NCBI GenBank assembly: GCA_003427395.1
Contig: BFEA01000140.1
Span: 2,917,344-2,973,876 of the forward strand
DNA: 56,533 nt
From: Chara braunii
Taxonomy: Eukaryota > Streptophyta > Charophyceae > Charales > Characeae
Direction: 5' to 3'
A program made the position numbers and the translations under genes. The notes under the pieces are model-generated. The model saw nothing but the letters and a program-made list of their open reading frames with translations, had not been told where the DNA came from and did no database searches. This document shows positions 31,508 to 42,693 of this stretch, in pieces (the first letter of the stretch is position 1; each line of letters opens with the position of its first letter).

Positions 31508-31565
31508 CAAACTGTTTCGTCGGAGTGTCACCGACTCATCGAGAGGCTGAACCCTCAACAGTCTG
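31508..31565 (-). pseudogene. Hammerhead ribozyme with damaged core
   Basis: Same 58-nt fold as at 31083-31140, with all three stems preserved (stem II GTCGG/CCGAC). The core CTGATGA reads TCGATGA, changing two invariant bases (C3 and U4). GAAA is intact. It should be inactive or nearly so. Confidence 0.8.
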
Positions 31566-31605
31566 TATATATATATGTATATATATGTATATATATACAC
31601 ACTAA

Positions 31606-32633
31606 TGCAATGAGCCCAGACGTGATGATACTCGTCAACATTACCAGTCCATATGATTATCGATCTGCTGATGAATGACAAACAATCGCAATGTGTGTGA
31701 TGATAAAATGAGGAGAGAATCATACACAGACGAAGGAGGAGAGAGGGAGAATAGACAAAGGAGAGAGAAGAAGACAACAACCCACTTCTACTTCGGGTTC
31801 CTCCTCCTCCTCGCCACCCCATCAATCAATAGAATCAATACAATGTTAGAAGTTCTTCCTCAAGGTGTCACGTGGCACGTCAATCTGTCTACATCAGCAA
31901 ATGCAGAGTATCGTCATCAACCAGGTACGTATGCTCGATAACCACAGTATTGATCCCCTTCCGAAATGACGAAGAATCAGAACAGCCTCATCAATCATGT
32001 AGCCCGCCACGTCATCAACATATACAGGTGGCAGCGGTCACGTCAGCAATAGCGCATGGCTGTTGACGTGTGGCAGCTGCCACGTCAGCATGCCCAGAAG
32101 ACCATCGCCAGCCAGCACCATGCCAGCCAGCAGCGCCTTGCCGTCCTCCTCTGCCAGCATAGAGCCGGCGTCAGGATAATGTCGCAATGTCGCAGCATAG
32201 CAACAGCGTCAAAGTCCACACGTGAAGTCAGCGTTCACGCAAGACTGAATGTCCTTCAGCCAGGAAGTCAACTCTTAAATAGTGTGGATGCGGGGTCTCG
32301 ACCCCGGGTGCTGAAGTCTTGCACCGTCCAGATCTCGATGTGAATGAGGGCTCAGATTGGCCAGGAGCTGTATTTCTCTCGCCCTGAATGCTGTCTGGGT
32401 ACCTGCACACAACNAGTGAATGTATCCGACCATAGGGCTGGGCGCGGTACCTTTGACTCTACAGTTGACTTTGACTGTTGAATTTCCTTTGTGCCATGTT
32501 CGGTCACACAGCCTCCTCGACAGACTCAGGCTGGGCATGTCTCGGTCACATAGCCCAGCACAGACAACTGAGTCTGTGTTTTACCGGGGGCAAAGTTCTG
32601 AGCCCCGGTCTGCTGCTGAACAGGGTTACTGCA
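31606..32633 (-). repeat. 3' LTR of the chromovirus, 5'-truncated on the map
   Basis: Aligns with 38438-39436 from TGCAATGAGCCCAGACG to GAACAGGGTTACTGCA, after which the two sequences diverge. That fixes the CA end. Several CCACGTCAGC-like motifs are present near 32010-32090. Confidence 0.88.
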
Positions 32634-32673
32634 TTCCTGCCGACCTAAATTTCGAGTTCCGTCGCAGAAACAT

Positions 32674-33066
32674 TTAAGACTTCAACCCACGTTCATAAGC
32701 AGAGACAATATCAGGAGCAGATTCAAGGAGTTCTCTTTTACTCAACCATCTGTCCTCAGATGGTTTCTGACTCTTAAAACGAACCTTGAATTGCTTCTGG
32801 GGTCGTCCTTGTGCACCTGTAGAGAAGAACCCTTGTTCTATAATTCGGTCCACTTCATATTCACCATCCATATCTGGCGGTATCATAGATGGTCTATGGG
32901 GGAATTCATCTCCTTCTACATAAGGTAGCAACTTAGACGCATGAAAAACAGAATAGGTCCTGAGATGAGGGGGTATATCAATTATGTAAGACGGTCCCTC
33001 TGCATCTCCAATCACTTTAAGAACTTCCCAGAGCTCAAAATAGACAGGCAGAAGTTTCTGAGACAC
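32674..33066 (-). CDS. Chromovirus integrase tail with chromodomain
   Basis: 131 codons. The first half matches the end of gypsy integrase (YIIDIPPHLRTYSVFHASKL, then PYVEGDEFPHRPSM). The second half is a chromodomain: GEYEVDRIIEQGFFS, KQFKVRFKSQKPSEDRWLSK, RELLESAPDIVSAYERG. The EYEV start and the W of the WLS motif are at the expected spacing; the KW-W pocket is partly degenerate (KVRFK in place of VKWKG). It would read histone marks and steer integration. It is cut off from the integrase core by at least one stop near 33070. Confidence 0.85.
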   Translation of the reverse strand: MSQKLLPVYFELWEVLKVIGDAEGPSYIIDIPPHLRTYSVFHASKLLPYVEGDEFPHRPSMIPPDMDGEYEVDRIIEQGFFSTGAQGRPQKQFKVRFKSQKPSEDRWLSKRELLESAPDIVSAYERGLKS

Positions 33067-33993
33067 ATTTTATTCTAATGAAAACTCTTTAGACTTGACC
33101 CAGATCAAATCACCTTCTCTGAACGTTGATGGTCGTCGATGCTTATTAGCTTGCTCGATCATCCGGTCCCGAGCTTTCTTTAAGTTCTCCTTTACCTTTT
33201 TAATGTCTTCTTGAAACTATACTGCATATTCGTGGATCCCTGGAGGTAACCGAAGAAACTGGTCCCTCGTCAATACATCAATGGGACGCTTAGGTTTTCA
33301 CCCTTTATGCAGTGCGTTAGGTGTTCGTCCTGTAGAGGTATGAACACTACTATTATATGCACTTGTTATCTTAGGTAAGTTCTCATCCCAATCTATTTGA
33401 TTGGGTCTTACATACATGCGCAAAAGATGTTGGCACAAACGGTTCATTTGTTCACTCTGCCCATTCGTTTCAGGGTGTCTACCTGACGACATGGTTAGAC
33501 GTGTTATGTATGCCTCCATTAGCTTTTGCCATGACATACTTGTGAACCTGGTATCTCGATCAGATACAATGGATAAAAGGAAACCATACTCAGTCACCCA
33601 TCGCATCTGAAACTTTTGGATCACAAGTTCCGTTCTGGCTTTTTCGGGTAAGGGAATGAACATAGCATATTTAGATAAACGATCCACAATTACCATTACT
33701 TGGCTATTGCCATTTCGACTTTTGGTGAGAGTCATGAAATCCATGGAGATAGACTCACCTGGTTCGCTTGGAATTGGTAACGGCTTAAGAAGACCAAGTG
33801 GATTCTCATGTGAGGGTTTGTTTCTCTGACACACAAGACAAGTACAAACATAAGTTAGTACATCTGCTTTCAATCCCTTCCATTCAAAGCGTTCTCTAAC
33901 TTCAGCGTAGGTTTTCTTGAAACCAAAATGACCTTCGGCGTGGTGACATTCCTCAAAAACAGACTTTTGATTTCTTCCAGGTGAGGAATACAC
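33067..33993 (-). pseudogene. Chromovirus integrase core
   Basis: The open part 33298-33993 includes the zinc-binding motif (HHAEGHFG ... CTCLVC), then catalytic Asp in SISMDFM, Asp in IVSDRDTRF and Glu in NGQSEQMNR, ending at HTSTGRTPNALHKG. Downstream (33067-33297) the frame continues with interruptions (DRMIEQANKHRRPSTF, then GDLIWVKSKEFSL). The acidic triad is complete, but the frame is broken on both sides. Confidence 0.9.
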
Positions 33994-34620
33994 AATCGTT
34001 GTTCAGTTTGGTCTAACAAGAAAAACAAACCAAAAGTTATCTTATAGTTGGGAAGTAGACTCGGGCCGTTCACAAGGACATCCATGATAGGTTTCCATAT
34101 AGGATCATTAACATAACCTTGGCGAATTTTATCTTTCAGATCATTCCCAACGTCTAGGTAAGAGACAATGACACCAAAGAAATCACATCTTTCAGACAAT
34201 GCATCTGCAACCACGTTAGATTTACCTTTGATAGTGTTCAACTCAAAATCAAAAGTATCAATGAATGCAGACCATCGTACTAGCTTATCAGAGAGCCTAG
34301 ACTGTGTCTTTATCCACTTCAGGGTAGAGTGGTCTGAGTACACAGTAAAGTGTCTCCCTAATAGATAGTGTTTCCAGGTGTCTAAGGCACAGACTAACGC
34401 ATACAATTCTCTGTCATAAGTAGAATTGACAACCTTTTCAGATGGCAATCGTGCAGACATAAACTCAATTGGTCTGAAACCATTGCTGTCGTTCTGTTGA
34501 AGAACTGTGTCAATCCCATACTGACTTGCATCAGTGGTGACAATAATTGGAAGAGATGGATCAACAATTTTCAGAACAGGGTAGTGAGTCAGAGCGTACT
34601 TTACCTTTTTGAATGAGGAC
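33870..34620 (-). pseudogene. Chromovirus RNase H
   Basis: On the minus strand TTDASQYGIDTVLQQNDS (first catalytic Asp) leads into the open frame 33870-34460 with YDRELYALVCALDTWKHYL (Glu), YSDHSTLKWI (Asp) and NVVADALSE. All four acidic positions of the RNase H site can be seen. The frame then runs into the linker to integrase and shifts. Confidence 0.88.
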
Positions 34621-35343
34621 TCACAATCCTTGGATTTTGAAGTTGCCTTCTCGCAACTTACTCAAAACCAGACGAAGATGCTTCTCGTGTTCTTCTAGTG
34701 TCTTACTATATACGAGAATGTCATCCAGAGAGACGATGACAAACTGATCCAACCATTGACGAAATAACTCGTTCATTGATCGTTGGAATGTAGCAGGAGC
34801 ATTAGTCAATCCGAAGGGCATTACCATAAACTCATAATGGCCATACCTTGTCCGAAAAACAGTCTTGTGTTGGTCTGCGGGCTCCACCTCGATCCGATAG
34901 TACCTAGACTTCAGATCAATTTTACTGAAGTACTTGCATCCCTGTAGTTGGTCAAGTAAATCGTCGATGCGAGGGAGTGGTTTGACATTCTTAACAGTGA
35001 CGACATTCAACCCTCGGTAGTCAAAACATAGACGTAATTCACCTTCCTTTTTGGGCACAAACAANACAGGTGCTCCATAAGGAGATGAACTAGGGCGAAT
35101 CCATCCCTTGTCAGTAAGGTCCTGCAGTTGTTTCTTTAACTCCTCAAGTTCCTTGGAAGACATTCGATAGATAGGGCCCTTGGGAATTTTAGTACCTGGA
35201 ATAATCTCAATAGTATGCTTTATAGTACGTTCAATAATTCCGGTGGGTTCTTTCTGCAGATTCTTATATTCAGAGAGGAGACTTTCAATCGTCGGAGGAC
35301 AAGAAGAAGAAGACTCACCGACTTTCTTTACCAACACCAACAT
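34621..35343 (-). pseudogene. Chromovirus reverse transcriptase
   Basis: 240 open codons carrying the main RT motifs: GPIYRMSSKELEELKKQL, the fingers segment ([19 protein letters not shown]), motif [17 protein letters not shown], motif [18 protein letters not shown], and the catalytic box [12 protein letters not shown] with both Asp residues. One N lies in the fingers at 35065. It follows the protease in the same frame after a single stop (complement of 35350-35352), and ends early at a stop at 34621. By motif content this is the better preserved RT of the window. Confidence 0.93.
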
Positions 35344-35349
35344 AACTTC

Positions 35350-35784
35350 TTATTCCAACTTTTTCTTAGAAACCATTGAGCGAAAGGTTGGATAACTCAT
35401 ACAGCAAAAAGATAGACTTGAGTCAGAGCCAGACGTATGATACAGTTTAATTGGTTTCAGTTCTGATTGTGCATCTTTGAGTTGCACAATCTTGTTATTG
35501 AAATCAATGTCCGGGTTGGCTTCTTCATGCCAGTCCATACCCATAATGATATCAAAAGGTAAATTATTTTCTATGAGGAAGGATAATTCATGCACAATCT
35601 TTTTTCCTTCCCTCGTTCGAAATTGACCCTTAATACGATCAACACACTCTTGTCTGCTAACATAGACGTTATAGGTCGAAACAAGTCTTTTATCTTCATA
35701 TCGAGATGAAACGTACGGATTGCTTTTTCGGAGATGTAGGACCTCGTTGATCCTGGGTCCAATATCGCACCAACTCGCGTTCAT
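35350..35784 (-). pseudogene. Chromovirus aspartic protease, frameshifted
   Basis: The active-site part reads AILDPGSTRSYISEKA in one frame (35571-35783). The rest, HELSFLIENNLPFDIIMGMD then WHEEANPDIDF, reads in the next frame. The active site has DPGS where DSGA or DTGS is usual. One frameshift inside the domain and one stop before it prevent production. Confidence 0.85.
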
Positions 35785-36340
35785 GCGATCTCAACATTTG
35801 CAAACAACAATTCGCCCTTAGTCTTCGCCTTTTGAGCCCATGAGCCACGTAATGCTAGCAATTCGTTATCTAGCTCCTCAAGGGAGTCATCCAGCGAGAC
35901 AGAACATAAGACAATATCAGGGCGATCTGGGTGATGGGCTAAGGAAGAATCATCCTCTGCCAATTGAGAAGAAGGGTAGGAAGGGGTCGTAAGCGCCTTA
36001 CCTGCCTGTTCGTTCTTACCCTTAATCTCAGTAGGAGCAGATGCTACTCCTATTGGCTGTTCGCTTTTGGGTTTCAGATTTTTGGGCAGTAGGCGATCAC
36101 ATGTCTTAGTGTGCCGCATTTGAGACATTGCGCATTGTCCATGCGCTCCTGCCAAGTCTTTCTAGTCATACCCACTTCAACCCATGACTTCCGATCAGCA
36201 ATGCTAGGGTGCCATGGAAACGCTCTTTGTTTCTTCCCTCCTGTCCTGGGTGGTCCTCCCTTATTGGCCACAACAACAGTGACTTCCCCCTTCCCGGAGT
36301 CACTATTGTTATCATTCTCCTCGTTCGGCCACTTTTCCAC
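35781..36340 (-). pseudogene. Chromovirus gag zinc knuckle and linker
   Basis: The frame 36074-36340 contains AQCLKCGTLRHVIAYC, a CX2CX4HX4C zinc knuckle. It then shifts to 35781-36155, a Ser/Leu/Glu-rich linker towards the protease. The knuckle would bind RNA during packaging. Confidence 0.82.
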
Positions 36341-36556
36341 TGTGTCGTCATCAAAGATGACAAGTGTGTAGTCTTGGCGCTTTTGTCGCCAGAGAACTCG
36401 TTTTTCGTTATATTATCTACCTCCCCCTCCTCCAGATTTGACTACCGCTGCATAGAAATTTTTGACTTGGGAAGTTATTTGTTCCGTCTGCAGGGCAAGG
36501 TCACGAAATTGCCTGTAGTTGTACTTACCGGATTTCGCTTCGGTGACTAAGTGTCC

Positions 36557-37360
36557 CTAGATGGGCTTAGGCAACGCGCGGGAATAGATGTATAGCACTT
36601 GGTTGTCCTGCAGGTTCAATCCAGAAACCTGCAACAATCGGTCAACTTCTCGGGACAAAGCCTCAACTGACGTCCAATGTTTTTGACCAATTGACGTCAA
36701 CAAGTCAAAGGCCTTGTTGGCCATCGTCTTGTCGAGGAAATGGTCCTTGGTTTTCGCCAAGAACTGTTTCAGTATCAGAGTCTTCGCCCACTCACCGATG
36801 TTTTCGAAACCCGCAGCATTGGCATTGGCCAACACCCAATGCTTGGCCTCACCACCCATCCAAGAAGTGGTGAACGCGACTTGGGACTCCAGCTCGACCA
36901 GTGCGGTACTCACATACGTCTGGATTTCTGCAATCCACAGCAACAGACTTTCTTCTTTCTTGTTGTAAAACGTAAACGGCAACTTCATCTTCACTTTTTC
37001 TTTCTTCTTCGGTTTTTCTAGTTCACTTGTCTTTTCTGGAGTTTCTTTAGGAGTAGACTTAGAAGAATGAGAAGAGTGAGGAGTAGATGGTTGACTTGAT
37101 CCATTTCCATTGGATCCATTTCCATTTGTCTTTATCACGGGACCAGCAGACTTTATTGCGTCCCCCATCAATTTCTTTACTTCTTTCTTCTCCTTCTTCT
37201 CTTCTTGTTCTTCTTCTCCCTGAATCTGATTCTTACCTTTCACAATATTAGCAATCGTTCGTAATCCGACAGTAATTTCATCCAATTGATTTTGCTGTCG
37301 GTCGATTTTCTCCTCCAGATAGGTAAGATATGTCACAATGTGAGCGAACGTTTGTGACAT
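36557..37360 (-). CDS. Chromovirus Gag capsid region
   Basis: 267 codons. Residues 1-45 look like a coiled coil (YLTYLEEKIDRQQNQLDEI). About 60-130 is Glu/Lys/Ser-rich linker. About 130-267 is the retrotransposon gag domain (LPFTFYNKKEESLLLWIAEI, then VAFTTSWMGGEAKHWVLANA). It is in frame with the zinc knuckle frame downstream apart from stops between 36341 and 36556. It would assemble the particle. Confidence 0.85.
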   Translation of the reverse strand: MSQTFAHIVTYLTYLEEKIDRQQNQLDEITVGLRTIANIVKGKNQIQGEEEQEEKKEKKEVKKLMGDAIKSAGPVIKTNGNGSNGNGSSQPSTPHSSHSSKSTPKETPEKTSELEKPKKKEKVKMKLPFTFYNKKEESLLLWIAEIQTYVSTALVELESQVAFTTSWMGGEAKHWVLANANAAGFENIGEWAKTLILKQFLAKTKDHFLDKTMANKAFDLLTSIGQKHWTSVEALSREVDRLLQVSGLNLQDNQVLYIYSRALPKPI

Positions 37361-37386
37361 GTCAGTCTGTTCACCTACTTCTCTTC

Positions 37387-37659
37387 CTATGACTTGTCTG
37401 ATCTCTTTAAATTAACCTTTTGTTCCCTTCGCTGTTCCTGTTCTCTTCTTCTGACTAATTCTTCTTTCTTCCTTTCTTCGGCAGCCTGAGTATCTCTGAG
37501 CTGCTGGATGTTAGCATCAATCCTTTCCTCACTTACTTCTAGTTTCCCCTCCCCTTTACGAGTAGCTTCTTGCCGTGCCGCTTTAGTCATCAGAATGTTG
37601 TCCTCACTTAGGCATGGTCGTGCCTGCTCCGTGTCACCCCTGGCCTGCCAACTCTGCAA
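37387..37659 (-). pseudogene. Chromovirus gag N-terminal coiled coil
   Basis: About 90 codons, almost entirely Glu/Lys/Arg/Gln helix (IDANIQQLRDTQAAEERKKE). It lies in a different frame from gag and just upstream of it, so it is probably its original N-terminus split by a frameshift. Confidence 0.55.
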
Positions 37660-37670
37660 CTCGATAAGTA

Positions 37671-39436
37671 TGCCAGGTCAGCAGGTCAATCAATATCATC
37701 AATGGGGTGCACGTCAGCAATGTATGCTGAAATCGAAGTACGAGCCTGCCCCGAAGTCGAAGTTCCAACCTGCCACGTGTATCCAACGTGCACTTCTGTC
37801 TGCCACGTCAGCACCGTAATCCAGTCGACATCATCGAGGGGCTACACGTCAGGAGCGGTACCAATGCGCCATGTAAGCCAGGTAAATGCATATCACACTG
37901 CCACGTCAGCCTCCTATCTCACCGAATGGTGAGTCAGCAATGCCACATCATCAATCTGCTATCATCCACCGGCCACGTCAGCGATACTACACTCTCCAAA
38001 TATCAATGCCACGTTGATGCCACGTCAGCATATGACGTGCGCTATTATCAATGCCACGTCAATGCCACGTCAGCATATGACGTGCGCTATTATCAATGCC
38101 ACGTCAATGCCNNNNNNNNNNNNNNNNNNNNNNNNNNNNNNNNNNNNNNNNNNNNNNNNNNNNNNNNNNNNNNNNNNNNNNNNNNNNNNNNNNNNNNNNN
38201 NNNNNNNNNNNNNNNNNNNNNNNNNNNNNNNATGCCACGTCAGCATATGACGTGCGCTATTATCAATGCCACGTCAATGCCACGTCAGCATATGACGTGC
38301 GCTATTATCAATGCCACGTCAATGCCACGTCAGCATCTGACGTGCGCAGTCTTGTCCACGTCAGTCTTCGTCGTAGATGTCACACTTGTCGTTGTCGTGT
38401 CAGTCACATTATCGGAAGATCTGCTCTTATACCGAATTGCAATGAGCCCAGACGTGATGATACTCGTCAACATTACCAGTCCATATGATTATCCATCTGT
38501 TGATGAATGACAAACAATTGCAATGTGTGTGATGATAGAATGAGGTGAGAATCATACACATACGAAGGAGGAGAGAGGGATACTAGACAAAGGAGAGAGA
38601 AGAAGACAACAACCCACTTCTACTTCGGGTTCCTCCTCCTCCTCGCCACCTCATCAATCAATAGATTGAATACAATGTCTGAAGTTCTTCCTCAAGGTGC
38701 CGCGTGGCACGTCAATCTGTCTACATCAACAAATGAAGAGTATCGTCATCAACTAGGTACGTATCCTCGATAACCACAGTCTTGATCCCCTTCCGAAATG
38801 ACGAAGAATCAGAACAGCCTCATCAATCATGTAGCCCGCCACGTCATCAACATATACAGGTGGCAGCAACCACGTCAGCAATGGCGCATGGCAGCAGCCA
38901 CGGCAGCATGCCTAGAAAACCATCGCCAGCCAGCAGCGCCTTGTCGTCCTCCTCTGCCAGCATAGAGCCGGCGTCAAGATAATGTTGCAATGTCGTAGCA
39001 TAGCAACAGCGTCAAAGTCCACGCGTGAAGTCAGCATTCACGCAAGATTGAATGTCCTCCAGCCAGGAAGTCAACTCTTAAATAGTGTGGATGCGGTGTC
39101 TAGACCCCGGGTGCTGAAGTCCTGCACTGTCCAGATCTCGATGTGAATGAGGGCCCAGATTGGCCAGAAACTGTATTTCTCCCGCCCTGAATGTTGTCTG
39201 GGTACGTGCACACAACAAGTGAATGTATCCGNCCATAGGNCTGGGNNCGGTACCTTTGACTCTACANTTGNCTTTGNCTGTTGAATTTCCNTTGTGCNNN
39301 GTTNGGTCACACAGCCTCCTCGACAGACTCAGGTTGGGCATGTCTCGGTCACATAGCCCAGCACAGACAACTGAGTCTGTGTTTTACCGGGGGCAAAGTT
39401 CTAAGCCCCGGTCTGCTGCTGAACAGGGTTATTGCA
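37671..39436 (-). repeat. 5' LTR of the chromovirus
   Basis: The end (GAACAGGGTTATTGCA at 39436) is fixed by comparison with the left LTR. The inner start at TGCCAGGTCAGC (37671) is my best guess, because the matching part of the left LTR is gone. It holds at least ten CCACGTCAGC/TGACGTGGC-type motifs, a 45-bp tandem array and an N gap. Single Ns cluster at 39232-39304. Confidence 0.75.
38001..38350. repeat. 45-bp tandem array in the chromovirus LTR, with assembly gap
   Basis: Units start TATCAATGCCACGTCAATGC and end CGTGCGCTAT; two lie before and two after a 120-N gap (38112-38231), with partial units at its edges. Each unit carries two CCACGTCA and one TGACGTGC motif. The true copy number is unknown because the gap lies inside the array. 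Confidence 0.95.
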
Positions 39437-39974
39437 CTAAGTGCTCGCAATGCGGGCTACGCCTGCAAAAATAATAAATGTAGTGGGTGACCTCACACTG
39501 CATTTCGGATGGCTCGCCTCGAGGATGTTCGTCCGCAGAAACAACGACGGCCTACTAGGGTGCACGACACGACAGCTGCGCGAGAAATGAAAAAAAAAGG
39601 AAGGACAAAAAAAAAACGAAAGAAAAGTGAGCCACAAAACGACAGGCGCAAGAAATGAAAAAAGGAGAAGGGGGACAAAATGACAGCCAACCGGGGGAAA
39701 TAACAAAAACACAGCCACCTGCATATCCAATGGCTCGCCTCCAAGATGTTTGTCCGCATCAACACCAGCGTTGTGGCCCGCCCCCGGGGCGCGCGCTCTC
39801 GTTTAATGGTGCAATGTGAACATTTCGGTGTGTGCACCCCTCTGCACACTCCCCCACCGTCGACCGCCTTCATCCGTCGACCCTCACCAACACTTCAACC
39901 TGAATCTGACGCCCAACGCATCATGGACCTCCCCCCCAAGCGACCAATGTTGCTGAAGCGATATGATATATATA
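39437..39974. other. No recognised gene; 40-bp dispersed direct repeat
   Basis: GGCTCGCCTCGAGGATGTTC at about 39509 and its variant GGCTCGCCTCCAAGATGTTT at about 39732 begin two related 40-bp segments 220 bp apart. A purine-rich stretch lies between. No protein is supported. Confidence 0.5.
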
Positions 39975-40044
39975 TCGTTAAACAGAGTTGTCCGGTAAAC
40001 CGTCGGGAGAGAGTGAGAAGAGGACACCAAACGAGGGGTTGTGA

Positions 40045-40102
40045 CAAACTGTTTCATCGGAGTTTCACAGACTCAGCAGGAGGCTGAACCCTCAGCAGTC
40101 TG
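40045..40102 (-). pseudogene. Degenerate hammerhead ribozyme
   Basis: 58-nt hammerhead fold on the minus strand with stems I and III complete, but core CTGCTGA (A6 changed), a stem II mismatch, and C in place of U16.1 before the cut. Not expected to cleave. Confidence 0.75.
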
Positions 40103-40552
40103 CAGGATCCCATAACTGATTACACTGTAAGTGATAATCCACATTTACCCCGGTTGTGGTTGAGCATTAACGACTGCCCGACAATTGATACCCAGAGGTG
40201 GGCACCAACCATTGCCCTTAAGGTACCTATGACGAAAATCAAAGCAAACAATCCCTCACCCACACCAGATGGAAAACTCTACAGAGTGTTAGTTCACACC
40301 CTATCAGAAGCTAGCAAAACACCCACGAAACAAAGAAAGGTCTGTCATAGCCAAACAATACACTCCAGGCATGCCGCTAGCTCTAGAGGCAGAACATGGT
40401 CGCGTAGTGACGGCCCTAACCGCTGCCACTCGACCTGACCGGAGAAAACCGTAGCAGGGTGCTAGCGAAGTTGTGGTATATATCGTCAAACAGAGTTGCC
40501 CGGTAAACCGTAGGCAGAGAGGGAGAAGAGGACAACAAACAAGGAGTTGTGA

Positions 40553-40592
40553 CAAACTGTTTCGTCGGAGTTTCACCGACTCATCAGTAGGC
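40553..40592 (-). pseudogene. 3' part of a hammerhead ribozyme
   Basis: Core CTGATGA, a perfect stem II (GTCGG/CCGAC), GAAA and the stem III 3' arm are intact. The sequence on the 5' side breaks within stem I and is replaced by TATATA, so the cleavage site is missing. Confidence 0.75.
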
Positions 40593-40603
40593 TATATATA
40601 TGA

Positions 40604-42693
<2,090 letters not shown>

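Larger units (their letters stand above)
31015..31565 (-). mobile_element. Retrozyme-like element with two hammerhead-bearing terminal repeats
   Basis: Two direct repeats of about 120 bp (31015-31140 and about 31437-31565) flank a noncoding middle of about 300 bp. Each repeat ends, on the plus strand, with the complement of a type III hammerhead ribozyme. The distance between predicted cleavage points is 425 nt (31132 to 31556 on the minus strand), the size of the RNA unit that would be released. (TA)-rich sequence lies at both outer ends. Small noncoding elements with hammerheads in their LTRs are known in plants as retrozymes; the family name here is inferred from that layout. No primer-binding site could be found. 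It matches a second copy at 39975-40592. Confidence 0.78.
31606..39436 (-). mobile_element. Decayed Ty3/gypsy chromovirus
   Basis: Minus-strand element. A right LTR (about 37671-39436) and a left LTR (31606-32633, missing its first 770 bp or so) share about 1 kb of near-identical sequence. They enclose coiled-coil gag N-terminus, gag, zinc knuckle, protease, RT, RNase H, integrase and a C-terminal chromodomain. The chromodomain marks the chromovirus branch, which often targets particular chromatin. At least five frameshifts or stops disrupt it. Neither a clear primer-binding site nor a convincing polypurine tract was found, so the inner LTR start is approximate. The left LTR is cut where the (TA)n tail of the retrozyme-like element begins. 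Confidence 0.9.
39975..40592 (-). mobile_element. Second retrozyme-like element, ribozymes decayed
   Basis: Same architecture as 31015-31565: a terminal repeat with hammerhead at 39975-40102, a noncoding middle, and a second terminal repeat from about 40482. Equivalent points are 508 bp apart, 83 bp more than in the other copy, because of extra sequence near 40142-40240. The middles are clearly homologous (CACTCGACCTGACCGGA, AAAGAAAGGTCTGTCA). Both outer ends touch TATATA tracts. Confidence 0.78.

Noticed and set aside
38001-38350. Regular 45-bp repeats that could suggest a CRISPR array
   Set aside because: The units are contiguous without unique spacers, they lie inside an LTR of a eukaryotic element, and no cas-like gene is present.
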